A stretch of DNA of 64,000 nucleotides from DATKUK01 sp035530655 (GTDB taxonomy: Bacteria > Planctomycetota > Phycisphaerae > UBA1845 > DATKUK01). Shown piece after piece: positions 27,735 to 35,974 of this stretch. Within the stretch, counting starts at the first letter, position 1. Each line of letters starts with the position of its first letter. The notes under the pieces were generated by a model. The model made no database searches. It saw nothing but the letters and a program-made list of their open reading frames with translations, and was not told the DNA's origin. The stretch lies in NCBI GenBank assembly GCA_035530655.1, contig DATKUK010000067.1, positions 1 through 64,000 on the forward strand, written 5' to 3'. The position numbers were made by a program, and so were the translations under genes.

Positions 27735-29228
27735 ATGTTGCGTGCAGAAGCATCAGTCGACACACGCCGGGTGATCGGTCCGGTCAGCCCGCTGATCTAC
27801 GGCCACTTCATCGAACATCTGGGGCGCTGCATATATGGCGGCGTGTACGAAGAGGGATCGGACCTCGCCGACCAGCAGGGCTTCCGCACCGACGTGCTGG
27901 ACGCCGCCGCGAAGCTCGAGCCGACGATTGTCCGCTACCCCGGCGGCAACTTCGCCAGCGGCTACCACTGGCGCGACGGCGTAGGCCGCACAGACCGGCG
28001 CCCGCGACGGTGGGACCGGGCGTGGCGCACCGTCGAGCCTAACCAGTTCGGCACGGACGAGTTTATCCTGTGGTGTCGGCAACTCCAGGCCCAACCCTAC
28101 CTGTGCGCGAATCTGGGTGACGGCAACGCGACCGAGGCGGCCGACTGGGTTGAATACTGCAACGCAACCTGCGACACCTTCCTGACGCAGCTACGACAAG
28201 ACAACGGCTCCGCAGAGCCACACAACGTCAGGTACTGGGGATTGGGTAACGAACTCTACGGCGACTGGCAGATCGGGGCCAAGGACGCCCACGCCTACGC
28301 AGACGCAGCCCGCGACGCCGCCCGAAGTATGCGGCGCGTCGACCCCGACATCAAGCTGGTGGCGGTCGGCTGTAACGAACAGCCCGACTGGAATCTCACC
28401 GTGCTGCGCAAGCTCTGGGACACCGTCGATTACCTTGCGCTGCACTTGTACGTGGGCTGCCAGGACCCTCAATCGCACCTCGCCTACGGTCTCGTGGTTG
28501 ACCACCACATCCGCCAGATGCGGGCGGCGATCGAGATGGTCGCAGCAGAGCAACTCAGCACAAAGCGCGTCGAGATTGCATTCGACGAATGGAACGTGTG
28601 GTATCGCCACCACCGTCCGCCGCTTGAGGAACGGTACGATCTGGCCGACGCGCTGGTCGTGGCGCAGTTCCTTAACGCGTTCATCCGTCACTGCGACATC
28701 GTGACCATGGCCAATCTGGCCCAACTGGTCAACGTGCTGGGAGCGATCATGACGCGCCCGGACGGGATGTTTCGCCAGACCATCTACTGGCCCCTATGGA
28801 TGTATCGCAAAGCCATGCTGGGCTATGGGTTGGACGTCTGGTGCCAAAGCCCCACCATCGAAACGGAAGTCCACGGGCTGGGCAGCCGCCCGAGTCGGCA
28901 CGACGTACCCATCGTCGACGTATGCGCTACGGCCGATCCGTCCGAAGGCAAGGTTTCGCTGGCTGTGGTCAACCGTTCGCTCACCCAGCCCGTGGATTTA
29001 ACGATCCATGGGGTGGACTTCGACCCTGATGTCGAGGCGCAGCTCCTGTCCGGCGACGATCCACACTCCGTCAATGACTTCTCCTGCCCGGACAGAATCG
29101 GCCCCGAGTCGATCGCGATCGGCAGCCTTCTGACAGGCCAATCGCTTCGCCTTCCTCCAGTAAGCGTGTCCATCCTCGCCGGGACGGTGAATCGGGCAAG
29201 CGGACGAGCGAACACTGCGCCCCGCTAA
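27735..29228 (+). CDS. GH51-family alpha-L-arabinofuranosidase
   Basis: This 497-residue retaining glycosidase should release arabinose side chains from arabinoxylan or arabinan fragments. It opens with the family signature (SPLIYGHFIEHLGRCIYGGVYE, near residue 14). The acid/base E173 lies in GLGNELYG and the nucleophile E285 in FDEWNVWY. A C-terminal beta-sandwich completes the usual architecture. There is no signal peptide, so it probably acts in the cytoplasm on imported oligosaccharides. ATG at 27735 follows a GGGGAGGG ribosome binding site. It fits functionally with the GH10 gene 7 kb upstream, although a complex I operon lies between. Confidence 0.93.
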   Translation: MLRAEASVDTRRVIGPVSPLIYGHFIEHLGRCIYGGVYEEGSDLADQQGFRTDVLDAAAKLEPTIVRYPGGNFASGYHWRDGVGRTDRRPRRWDRAWRTVEPNQFGTDEFILWCRQLQAQPYLCANLGDGNATEAADWVEYCNATCDTFLTQLRQDNGSAEPHNVRYWGLGNELYGDWQIGAKDAHAYADAARDAARSMRRVDPDIKLVAVGCNEQPDWNLTVLRKLWDTVDYLALHLYVGCQDPQSHLAYGLVVDHHIRQMRAAIEMVAAEQLSTKRVEIAFDEWNVWYRHHRPPLEERYDLADALVVAQFLNAFIRHCDIVTMANLAQLVNVLGAIMTRPDGMFRQTIYWPLWMYRKAMLGYGLDVWCQSPTIETEVHGLGSRPSRHDVPIVDVCATADPSEGKVSLAVVNRSLTQPVDLTIHGVDFDPDVEAQLLSGDDPHSVNDFSCPDRIGPESIAIGSLLTGQSLRLPPVSVSILAGTVNRASGRANTAPR

Positions 29229-29230
29229 GT

Positions 29231-29262
29231 TTGACGTCGTGGCTGTCCGATAGTATACTATC
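29231..29262 (+). promoter_or_regulatory. rnc promoter with palindromic operator
   Basis: TTGACG (29231-29236), a 17-nt spacer and TATACT (29254-29259) form a near-consensus promoter. The -10 box is embedded in a perfect 14-bp palindrome, GATAGTATACTATC (29249-29262), a plausible repressor site. The expected leader before rnc is about 85 nt. Confidence 0.65.
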
Positions 29263-29352
29263 TGTTTGACACTGGCCCATGGCGAACGCCGCCCTTGGCC
29301 TGCCGGCAAGCGCGGTCTTCGCCATCGGCCCCAACAAGTGGGTTGATGCGCG

Positions 29353-30075
29353 ATGGATCCGGATGTTGCGGAGCGGGCCGAAAAGGCTCTGGGTTATCAG
29401 TTTCGTGACCAGCACCTTCTGTCGGCCGCACTCACTCACGCCTCGGCGTCGGACGGCCGCCTCCGTAGCAACGAACGTCTGGAATTCCTGGGCGATGCCA
29501 TCCTCGACCTGGTCGTCTGCGAAGAGATTTACAGGACGTATCCGCAATACCTGGAAGGCGAACTGACCAAGATCAAATCCGTCGTTGTGTCGCGCCGGAC
29601 GTGCGCCAGAGTTGCGCGCCGCCTCGAGTTAACGAGCCTGCTTCGTGTCGGAAAGGGAATGACCGGGCGCGAGCAGCTTCCCGGCTCGCTGGCCGCGGCG
29701 GTCGTCGAGTCGTGCATCGCCGCGATCTACCTCGACGGTGGCATCGAGCCGGCCCGGCGGTTCATCCTCGAGAATATGGGGCCCCATATCGATAAGGCCG
29801 CCAACTCGTACCACCACCATAATTACAAGAGCCAGCTCCAGCAGTACGCCCAGCGGCATATGAACGCGACCCCCGCGTATGAGATCCTCGACGAGCAGGG
29901 ACCGGACCACAGTAAGTGCTTCGAGGTGGCCGTCAGCATCCGTGGCCGCCGGTTCCCCAGCGCCTGGGGCCCAAGCAAGAAACATGCCGAGCAACTGGCG
30001 GCTCTGCGGGCCTTGGAAGATCTCGATCTGCAGTTCGATCAACCTACCGACGAAGAGCAGCACGACGAAGGATAG
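29353..30075 (+). CDS. rnc: Ribonuclease III
   Basis: This 240-residue double-strand-specific endoribonuclease processes rRNA precursors and regulates mRNAs. The catalytic signature NERLEFLGDAILDLVV (about residues 36-51) and the second acidic site AAVVESCIAAIYLDGG are present. The C-terminal double-stranded-RNA-binding domain (YKSQLQQYAQ...HSKCFEVAVSIRG...SKKHAEQLAALRAL) is complete. It has its own promoter with an operator-like palindrome. A leader of about 85 nt could allow autoregulation by self-cleavage, as known for Escherichia coli rnc; no specific stem is claimed here. Confidence 0.96.
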   Translation: MDPDVAERAEKALGYQFRDQHLLSAALTHASASDGRLRSNERLEFLGDAILDLVVCEEIYRTYPQYLEGELTKIKSVVVSRRTCARVARRLELTSLLRVGKGMTGREQLPGSLAAAVVESCIAAIYLDGGIEPARRFILENMGPHIDKAANSYHHHNYKSQLQQYAQRHMNATPAYEILDEQGPDHSKCFEVAVSIRGRRFPSAWGPSKKHAEQLAALRALEDLDLQFDQPTDEEQHDEG

Positions 30076-30102
30076 ACGCGCCAGACGGCGCTGCTGTCGA
30101 CG

Positions 30103-30270
30103 TCAATCAGCCCCGTCGGGTTCCGTCTGGTTGCGCAGGGCGCGCTTGGCGTTGGCCCGCTTGTAGCCCTTCGCCCCTTTGCTGGTGGAATGAGGTCTCT
30201 GCGTCGGCTTGCGCGACCAGACACGACGAAGCTTCGGCTTGGCAGGTTTGTCGGCACCCTTGTCGGTCAT
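30103..30270 (-). CDS. Small, very basic conserved-looking protein downstream of pyrE
   Basis: This 55-residue protein is rich in Lys and Arg, with the core KPKLRRVWSRKPTQRPH followed by KGAKGYKRANAKRA. It lies 10 nt downstream of the pyrE stop on the same strand, so it is probably co-transcribed. A longer frame reaches back to 30369 inside pyrE, but the Met at 30270 after AGGG is the natural start. The composition suggests an RNA- or ribosome-binding peptide. I do not recognise the family. Confidence 0.6.
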   Translation of the reverse strand: MTDKGADKPAKPKLRRVWSRKPTQRPHSTSKGAKGYKRANAKRALRNQTEPDGAD

Positions 30271-30280
30271 GGGCCGGACC

Positions 30281-30805
30281 CTAGATCGAGATGCCCAATT
30301 CGGTCTTGGTGAACAGCGCATCGAACCGCCAGCCGGCAGCCTCGATGTGCTCGCGGGCGCCCTGCTCACGATCGATCACCGCGACGATGCGCTCCACCGC
30401 GGCGCCGGCGTCGGTCAGGGCTCGAGCCGCCTCGAGCAACTGCCCGCCCGTGGTCACCACATCCTCAACAAGCAGGACCACGTCGCCGCGGTCAAGCCGC
30501 CCCTCCAACTGCTTGCTCGTGCCGTAATCCTTCTTGGCGTTTCGTACAATCACGAAGGGTTTACGCGCAGCCATCGACGTCGCCGCTGCCAGCGGCACGC
30601 CGCCCAGCTCGGCCCCGGCGATTCGCTGCGTGCGATCGCTGCAACGTGCCGCTAGAAGACGACCAAGCTCGGAGAGGATGCCCGGCTCGGTTTCAAAAAG
30701 GTACTTGTCCAGGTAGTACTTGCTGCGCTGACCACTGCGAAGGACAAAATCGCCCTCGAGATAGGCGGCCTTCATAATTGCTTGCATCAACTCAACTCGT
30801 TCCAT
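30281..30805 (-). CDS. pyrE: Orotate phosphoribosyltransferase
   Basis: This 174-residue enzyme joins orotate to PRPP to give OMP, the fifth step of pyrimidine synthesis. The PRPP-binding motif VLLVEDVVTTGGQLLEA is intact, and KYYLDKYLFET and AGAELGGVPLA fit the OPRTase fold. ATG at 30805 is preferred over an in-frame GTG at 30820 because GGAAGGG lies 6 nt upstream. It is the first gene of a small unit with the basic 55-residue protein and has a candidate promoter at 30865-30893. Confidence 0.93.
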   Translation of the reverse strand: MERVELMQAIMKAAYLEGDFVLRSGQRSKYYLDKYLFETEPGILSELGRLLAARCSDRTQRIAGAELGGVPLAAATSMAARKPFVIVRNAKKDYGTSKQLEGRLDRGDVVLLVEDVVTTGGQLLEAARALTDAGAAVERIVAVIDREQGAREHIEAAGWRFDALFTKTELGISI

Positions 30806-30864
30806 GCCCTGCCCTTCCACGAAGTCTCATGGCCATGACGTCCGCGCGACCGATTGTCGAAACC

Positions 30865-30893
30865 CTATCATTTTCTCGATCCGGCGCCGTCAA
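30865..30893 (-). promoter_or_regulatory. Candidate pyrE promoter
   Basis: Read on the minus strand, TTGACG (30893-30888), a 17-nt spacer and TGATAG (30870-30865) lie about 60 nt upstream of the pyrE start. The -35 is good and the -10 is only partly matching. Confidence 0.45.
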
Positions 30894-31084
30894 GCAAGTG
30901 AATTCGTCAGACCGGACGGAAACGTCACCGTTTGGCTCCCCTGTTAAAGCTGCCACTTCGTCGTGTGGCCCCACTTGGATGTTTGGATGGGTTTACGGAC
31001 GATTGACCTGAAGCTTCGCAAGGCCCTGGCCATCCGTGCTCGGAACCCCTGCCCGAGTCCAGCCAGGCCGTGTCGGCCCAAACG

Positions 31085-31106
31085 CCGCACCCGCTATCGG
31101 GTGCGG
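31085..31106 (-). terminator. Hairpin after the SpoIIE-type phosphatase gene
   Basis: A perfect 9-bp stem (CCGCACCCG at 31085-31093 with CGGGTGCGG at 31098-31106, 4-nt loop) lies 6 nt past the phosphatase stop. On the minus strand it is followed by CGTTTGGG, so the T-tract is poor. It is a probable but weak terminator. Confidence 0.5.
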
Positions 31107-31111
31107 TCACC

Positions 31112-32245
31112 TTACTTCCGCTGAATGGCCACGACGCACAGGTCGTCGTCGGGCACCCCCCGCCGATCCTCGCACAGGCGCTCAATACCCGTAAGGGCCT
31201 CTTCCACCCTTTCAGCGTCCAACTTCCGAAACCACCTCGTGTGCGCGACCGAGTCGAGCGGCAGCGGTGTGTCGCCTCGCAGCAGAGCATCGAGCCCGTC
31301 GCTGTGGAAGATGATCGACTCGCCGTCCGCCAGGGCCACGCTGCATGGCTGAAGATCGGGCTCATCGATTGCGCCCAGCACGGTGCCCGCCGACTGGATC
31401 ACAGCCGCAGCCTTGCCCCTCTTCAGCAGCAACGGGTATGGCGTGCCCCCCCTCGCCCAACTCACCTGACCGGTCTGATGATTGACCACGGCCCAACAGC
31501 AGGCCGCAAAATTACATCCCGCCAGATCTTGCCGCAGCAATTCTCGGTTCAGGCGACGCAGCACGGCTTCGGGCCCATCACATCGGCCCCACGACAGAGC
31601 CAATGAATCCGACAGGCACTGTTTGACAAATCCTGTCAGCATGGCGGCCGACAACCCATGCCCGCAGACGTCCGCCAGCCAGACGGCCGAACGATCGGCG
31701 TCAATTCGGGCGAAACCGTACACGTCGCCGGAAACCTCGCCTGCCGGTCGGTACACCACACGTACCGAGAAACCGGGAATCGCCGGCGGGCTGCTAGGCA
31801 GGAGGTCTCGCTGCAACTGCCCTGCTTCGCGCGCCTCGCGTACGAGACGAGTGGCGGGCCCCGCGGCAAGCGCTTGCCCATACTCGATCATCGCCGCCAG
31901 ACGACCCACCAGCTCGGCCGACCCAACGCCGTTTACGTAGCCCACCGGCGCCGATGTAACCCCACGCAACGTCAACGGCGTCGACGTAGGCGCGGGCGTC
32001 ATGACCAGTGCGGCTCGCGGCCGATCCGCCATCGAATTCAACAGCCGCTCGACTGCGGGCCTCGCGGCCGACTGATTCGGACCGGACACGATCACCACGG
32101 CGTCTGCACGCCGGCTGACCCCGCTGATCAGAGCGTCGCTTAGCCTGCTGCAAGTTACGGATGCGTCGATTCTGGTTAGTGCGTGTTTGAGATTGGTCGG
32201 AAGGTCGCTTTGGTTCAGGACGATCTGAAGATGTGCTCGCGCCAC
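31112..32245 (-). CDS. SpoIIE/RsbU-type PP2C serine phosphatase
   Basis: This 377-residue predicted Ser/Thr phosphatase has the PPM/SpoIIE fold, the class that usually acts on anti-anti-sigma (STAS) proteins in partner-switching pathways. The N-terminal 130 residues look like a degenerate response-receiver-like domain (RRADAVVIVSGPNQ... ALVMTPAP), without a clear phospho-acceptor Asp. The catalytic part shows LQRDLLPSSPP, AGEVSGDVYGF, VWLADVCGHGLSAAML, FHSDGLDALL and PDDDLCVVAIQRK, with metal-binding Asp residues. The frame is open to 32428, but GTG at 32245 follows GAGGGAAGG at good spacing and is taken as the start. It follows the M28 peptidase gene. No STAS gene is nearby. Confidence 0.85.
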   Translation of the reverse strand: MARAHLQIVLNQSDLPTNLKHALTRIDASVTCSRLSDALISGVSRRADAVVIVSGPNQSAARPAVERLLNSMADRPRAALVMTPAPTSTPLTLRGVTSAPVGYVNGVGSAELVGRLAAMIEYGQALAAGPATRLVREAREAGQLQRDLLPSSPPAIPGFSVRVVYRPAGEVSGDVYGFARIDADRSAVWLADVCGHGLSAAMLTGFVKQCLSDSLALSWGRCDGPEAVLRRLNRELLRQDLAGCNFAACCWAVVNHQTGQVSWARGGTPYPLLLKRGKAAAVIQSAGTVLGAIDEPDLQPCSVALADGESIIFHSDGLDALLRGDTPLPLDSVAHTRWFRKLDAERVEEALTGIERLCEDRRGVPDDDLCVVAIQRK

Positions 32246-32432
32246 AACCTTCCCTCGCTGCGCCCGGCGCCACGATCGTCGCCGAGCCATCCGATAACTC
32301 GTCCAGCGCGCGGCACAACTTGAGATAAAACGCGTCCCCTCAGCATCGTTACACAAGATCGTTCCATTGCCAGGTGTGGCTTGCGCGGTGACGATTCGCC
32401 GCCATCTCGCCGGCTGCCCATCATGCACACGC

Positions 32433-34370
32433 CTAGATGGTGACGTGCCCGCAGTCGGAAAGGAACTGGAAGTATTTCAGCAGGTCGACGCCGTCGAGGC
32501 TGGCCCCCTCTGCCAGCACTGCGTCGCGTATCTGACGGACGTTTCGCCTTCCGTCCGCCCACCACCACGCCATCGTACAAGGCCCGCCCCACCGCGGGCT
32601 GTGGCTCATACCTCCGGCAGCCCAGCGCTCCACCGGTACGGTGTCCAGACTCAACGAGCCGACCAGGCCGGGACTGCGACGGGGCACCATCCGCTCCGCC
32701 TGCCGATCCCACCGGGTCGCGTCGGCCTCGTCGTCCGCCCGGTCATCGGCCAGGCCAAGCCGCTTGCGGCGGTCCCTGTCGTCAGCCAAGCATGCGACGG
32801 CTCGGGCCCGGGCTGCCTCCGCTGCCGCTTCGACGTGACCAGCCGCGTCGCCGGCTAGCTGTCCGGCCGACCGCACAGATCGAGCCACCGCGTCGACGAT
32901 CACCTCGCCCACCTGGTCAGACCAACCGGCGCCGCCGGCGAGCAGCCTGTCGTGCAGCCGACCCTCGAGCCGCGCCAACTCGTGCGCGGCAGTCAACTCG
33001 GCCGCGAGGGCCGTCTCCTGCGCGCCCGCACCGGCGATGCTATAGGCCGTAGCGCCTTCGATGCCCACCAGGTCTTCGTGGGCACGCACATCGAGCGTCT
33101 CCAAACTGTCGGCCGAGTTGTGCCACACGTCGTCGGCGCTTGGGATCATCACCCAATTGGTCGGCGTACCAATCGCCGGATCGTTGAATAACTGGTCGGT
33201 TCCAAGGGCAAAGTCGGTCAGCGTCACCTGCCGATCGCGTCGGTAGCGTCTGACGTACTCTCGCGCGACGGTCACGTGCCACGCGTCCAGAAAGCTGCGG
33301 GCACATAACGGCGTACCATTGATCTGATAGTGGCAGCGTGCCAGCTCCGGCGGGCCGGCGCCGGTATCGACGCACAGACCCGCTATCGTCCGCTGCATCC
33401 GCTCGAAGTTTCGGATCGCATACGCCAGCGAGCCGTACGACTCGCCCATCAGCAGAAAGCGAATCGACCTTCTCGGCCTCGCCAAGTGGCCCGCAGCCAC
33501 CGCCGCCGCCAGCGAACGAGCAATCTCCAGAATCGAGGCACAGCCGGTCGCATTGTCGTTGGCGCCTTGCTCGTAAAGGTGACCCAGCAGGATCACCTCC
33601 TGATCGGACGGGTCCTGCCCCGCCAGGCGGGCGGACACAAACGGCAGGGCGCCCTCGTACAGTCGAGCCTCTACCCGCACGCGCAGCCTCAACCTGCCGT
33701 GCCGATCGGCCAACTCGGCGAGCCGAGCCATCTGACGTCGCGTAACGGCCAGCGTGATCTGGCGGCTGTCCAAGGCAGTCATCCCCCAGCCGCCGGGTCG
33801 GTCCGAAGCGACGTTGATCCACTGCGTGGCGTCGGCGAGCCGCTCGTTGCGCGTCCACGAGCTGATGCACCCGGCGGCGCCCTTCTCGGCGAGCACCCCG
33901 CGGATCTGGCGCGACTGTCCGGTGGTGCAAACCAGCTTGCCTCGGACATCCAGTTCCTCGAGGGCAGAAGCATTGCCGTCAGGCAGAAACACGCAATCGA
34001 ACACTTGCCCGCCCGGCTCGGTCGGCGCGCACCATTCACCCGCCACGTTCGGCACGTCGCTTCGTCGAGCGACGATCGCCTCGTCCATCGCCGGATCTGC
34101 GATCTCGATCACCGCTTCGTCGCAGTCCCAGGCCAGCGGCATCACCCAGTCGCCCACTTCGTGTCGCCCGTCCGCCGGTATCTCGACCCGTTCGACGTCG
34201 GCCAGTCCAAACTGCTCGAAGAGTTCCGCCACCGTGTCGGCCGTCTTGTGGAAGTGGGCGAAGTCGGCCCACCGGTCGGTCTCCCACAGACGTCGCACGA
34301 AGCCCAGCGTCCGCTGACCGTGGGTGTGCTGCCTCAACAGCCGCCAGAATCTCTCTAACTCGCCTCGCAT
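32433..34370 (-). CDS. M28-family zinc aminopeptidase fused to a winged-helix-like C-terminal domain
   Basis: This 645-residue protein has no signal peptide. A helical N-terminus is followed by a PA-like domain (about residues 95-210) and an M28 co-catalytic zinc peptidase domain. Likely ligands lie in LLGHLYEQGANDNATG, LLMGESYGS, CVDTGAG and DDVWHNSADS. The last 70 residues, ending GRRNVRQIRDAVLAEGASLDGV..YFQFLSDCGHV, read like a small winged-helix or PqqD-like unit. This combination suggests a cytoplasmic aminopeptidase with a regulatory or substrate-binding tail. The substrate is unknown. It lies upstream of the SpoIIE-type phosphatase on the same strand. Confidence 0.82.
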   Translation of the reverse strand: MRGELERFWRLLRQHTHGQRTLGFVRRLWETDRWADFAHFHKTADTVAELFEQFGLADVERVEIPADGRHEVGDWVMPLAWDCDEAVIEIADPAMDEAIVARRSDVPNVAGEWCAPTEPGGQVFDCVFLPDGNASALEELDVRGKLVCTTGQSRQIRGVLAEKGAAGCISSWTRNERLADATQWINVASDRPGGWGMTALDSRQITLAVTRRQMARLAELADRHGRLRLRVRVEARLYEGALPFVSARLAGQDPSDQEVILLGHLYEQGANDNATGCASILEIARSLAAAVAAGHLARPRRSIRFLLMGESYGSLAYAIRNFERMQRTIAGLCVDTGAGPPELARCHYQINGTPLCARSFLDAWHVTVAREYVRRYRRDRQVTLTDFALGTDQLFNDPAIGTPTNWVMIPSADDVWHNSADSLETLDVRAHEDLVGIEGATAYSIAGAGAQETALAAELTAAHELARLEGRLHDRLLAGGAGWSDQVGEVIVDAVARSVRSAGQLAGDAAGHVEAAAEAARARAVACLADDRDRRKRLGLADDRADDEADATRWDRQAERMVPRRSPGLVGSLSLDTVPVERWAAGGMSHSPRWGGPCTMAWWWADGRRNVRQIRDAVLAEGASLDGVDLLKYFQFLSDCGHVTI

Positions 34371-34442
34371 AGCCCCTGAACTCCGGCTCTTTGCTCAGAG
34401 AATACGTGCCGCTTGCCATGCGGCGACCGTGCCGAAACGCGA

Positions 34443-35030
34443 TCAGCGCTGTCGGCCCTGACGCTCCGGCCAACTGTCGGGTGCCTCACCGGCCAGGGCC
34501 TGCCCGGTGAGCTTCAGCACGTCGGCCTTGTAGGCCTCGTTTCGCCGCGCGACCGGCACGAGATCGACCACGAAACATCCGGGCGTCGTCAGCGCCTTGT
34601 CCAGCGACCCCATGCACGACGGGGTTCCACCGCCGCCGCCGCCCGCAGCGGCAATACACACGGTCGGGAGGTTGTCCAGAAACGCACGGTTCTCGGGGCA
34701 CACGCCGATGCGCCGCAGACGGTCCGTCATCGCCCGGGCCGACTCCGACAGGTCGCCGAAGTACACCGGCGTGGCGAAGATGAACCGATCCGCACCGCGC
34801 AGCCTCTCGACCAGGTCGGCGAAGTCGTCGTCGATGACGCAAGAGCCCTTCTTCCGGCAGTCGCCCCACCCGTTGGGCTCGCACATCCGGCATCGCTCGA
34901 GCTTCAACTTCTGGAGTGAAACCCACTCGACCGTCGCACCGGCCTGGCGGGCGCCTGCCTCGGCAGCCTTGCTCATCCTGGCCGTCAGCCCGTCAGACCG
35001 GGCACTTGCATCGACAATCAGCACCTTCAC
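34443..35030 (-). CDS. Flavodoxin-fold NAD(P)H-dependent FMN reductase family protein
   Basis: This 195-residue flavoprotein of the NADPH-dependent FMN reductase / iron-sulfur flavoprotein group starts with the flavin phosphate-binding strand and loop VLIVDASARSDGLTARM and continues with CRMCEPNGWGDCRKKGSC, a cysteine-rich loop seen in multimeric flavodoxin WrbA-like proteins. ATPVYFGDLSESARAMTDRL is the second flavin-binding block. The GTG start at 35030 is fixed by AAGGAG 7 nt upstream. It is divergently oriented to the ferritin gene. A role in reducing ferric iron or quinones is only inferred. Confidence 0.87.
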   Translation of the reverse strand: MKVLIVDASARSDGLTARMSKAAEAGARQAGATVEWVSLQKLKLERCRMCEPNGWGDCRKKGSCVIDDDFADLVERLRGADRFIFATPVYFGDLSESARAMTDRLRRIGVCPENRAFLDNLPTVCIAAAGGGGGGTPSCMGSLDKALTTPGCFVVDLVPVARRNEAYKADVLKLTGQALAGEAPDSWPERQGRQR

Positions 35031-35207
35031 GCTGGTCTCCTTCCCTTGGTCGCCACCGCAGATTCCGGCCCCATTATCAGCAGATCCCACTAACCAGACA
35101 ACCTGGTGCCGGCCGGCTGTCGCACACGCTATGACGACCATCCGTCAACACAACCGTGCGCGGCCGGCGTCCAGCCTACCCGCGCCGCGGCTGCCTGCAA
35201 CCACCTG

Positions 35208-35236
35208 TTGAAACTGCCCTATCCAAATGAGATTAT
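35208..35236 (+). promoter_or_regulatory. Ferritin gene promoter
   Basis: TTGAAA (35208-35213), a 17-nt spacer and GATTAT (35231-35236) lie about 150 nt upstream of the ferritin start codon. The long leader in between shows no reading frame of its own. Confidence 0.55.
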
Positions 35237-35388
35237 CGTCAAGTGGACGCCTAGAATCTGTTCACAGCCTGCTGACATGACCGCGCGCGGGCGCGTTCGA
35301 CCTCGCAGAGGTGCCGGCCGAATCGGCCCGGACCATCCGAGCAGCAGGCAGATGCAGAAGTTACGTTTTCGCGAGGAGCACGAGAACC

Positions 35389-35880
35389 ATGATGAATCAG
35401 AAGCTGCAAGACGCGTTGAACGCCCAACTGCGACATGAGCTGGAGAACGCTCATCTGTACCTGTCGATGGCCGCCTACTTCCACCAGGAGAGTCTCGACG
35501 GCATGGCCCGGTGGATGCTCGTGCAGTCAAAAGAGGAAAACGGCCACGCCATGCGAATCTTCGACCACCTCAAGGATCGCGGCGTGCGAGTCAAGCTGAC
35601 CCCCTTGGATGGTCCCAAGGTCGAATGGGATTCGCCCTTGTCGGCGTTTGACGATGCCTACAAGCGTGAGGTCGACACGACCGAGCGGATCAACCAGTTG
35701 GTAGCGCTGGCGGCTGCTGAGAAAGACCACCCGGCCGGCAATCTGCTCAAGTGGTTCGTCGACGAGCAGGTGGAGGAAGAGGCGGGCACATCGCACATCG
35801 CCGGCATGCTCAAGCGAATTGGCAACTCCGGAAACGGCCTGATTATGCTCGACCGCGCGCTGAGCAAGCGCGAAGGCTGA
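35389..35880 (+). CDS. ftnA: Bacterial non-haem ferritin
   Basis: This 163-residue four-helix-bundle protein should assemble into a 24-subunit iron-storage shell with ferroxidase activity. With the start at 35389 the residues E17, Y24, E50 and H53 fall at the same positions as the ferroxidase-centre residues of Escherichia coli FtnA. DEQVEEEAGTSHIAGMLKRIG is the conserved fourth-helix region. ATG ATG follows GAGGAG; the second Met (35392) is equally possible. It has its own promoter and terminator, so it is monocistronic. Iron storage is relevant next to the many iron-sulfur proteins of the window. Confidence 0.95.
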   Translation: MMNQKLQDALNAQLRHELENAHLYLSMAAYFHQESLDGMARWMLVQSKEENGHAMRIFDHLKDRGVRVKLTPLDGPKVEWDSPLSAFDDAYKREVDTTERINQLVALAAAEKDHPAGNLLKWFVDEQVEEEAGTSHIAGMLKRIGNSGNGLIMLDRALSKREG

Positions 35881-35939
35881 TATCTCGGCGGACGATCAGG
35901 GGCCATCGTCCCGCTGTCATTTGCGACGAAGCGCAACAA

Positions 35940-35974
35940 GCGGCCCGCATCGTGACCGATGCGGGCCGCTGTCT
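35940..35974 (+). terminator. Terminator after ferritin
   Basis: A perfect 13-bp stem, GCGGCCCGCATCG (35940-35952) with CGATGCGGGCCGC (35957-35969), has a TGAC loop and is followed by TGTCTTT. Between it and the creatininase-family gene (35975-36429) I see no gene or clear signal. Confidence 0.8.

Noticed and set aside
30103..30369. Extended 88-residue version of the small basic protein
   Set aside because: The extra N-terminal part lies inside pyrE in another frame and does not look protein-like.
32246..32428. N-terminal extension of the SpoIIE-type phosphatase
   Set aside because: The frame is open but shows no domain, and a well-placed ribosome binding site supports the GTG at 32245.
35220..35245. 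Fur-box-like sequence in the ferritin promoter
   Set aside because: Only scattered matches to the Fur consensus around AATGAGATTATC; too weak to claim.
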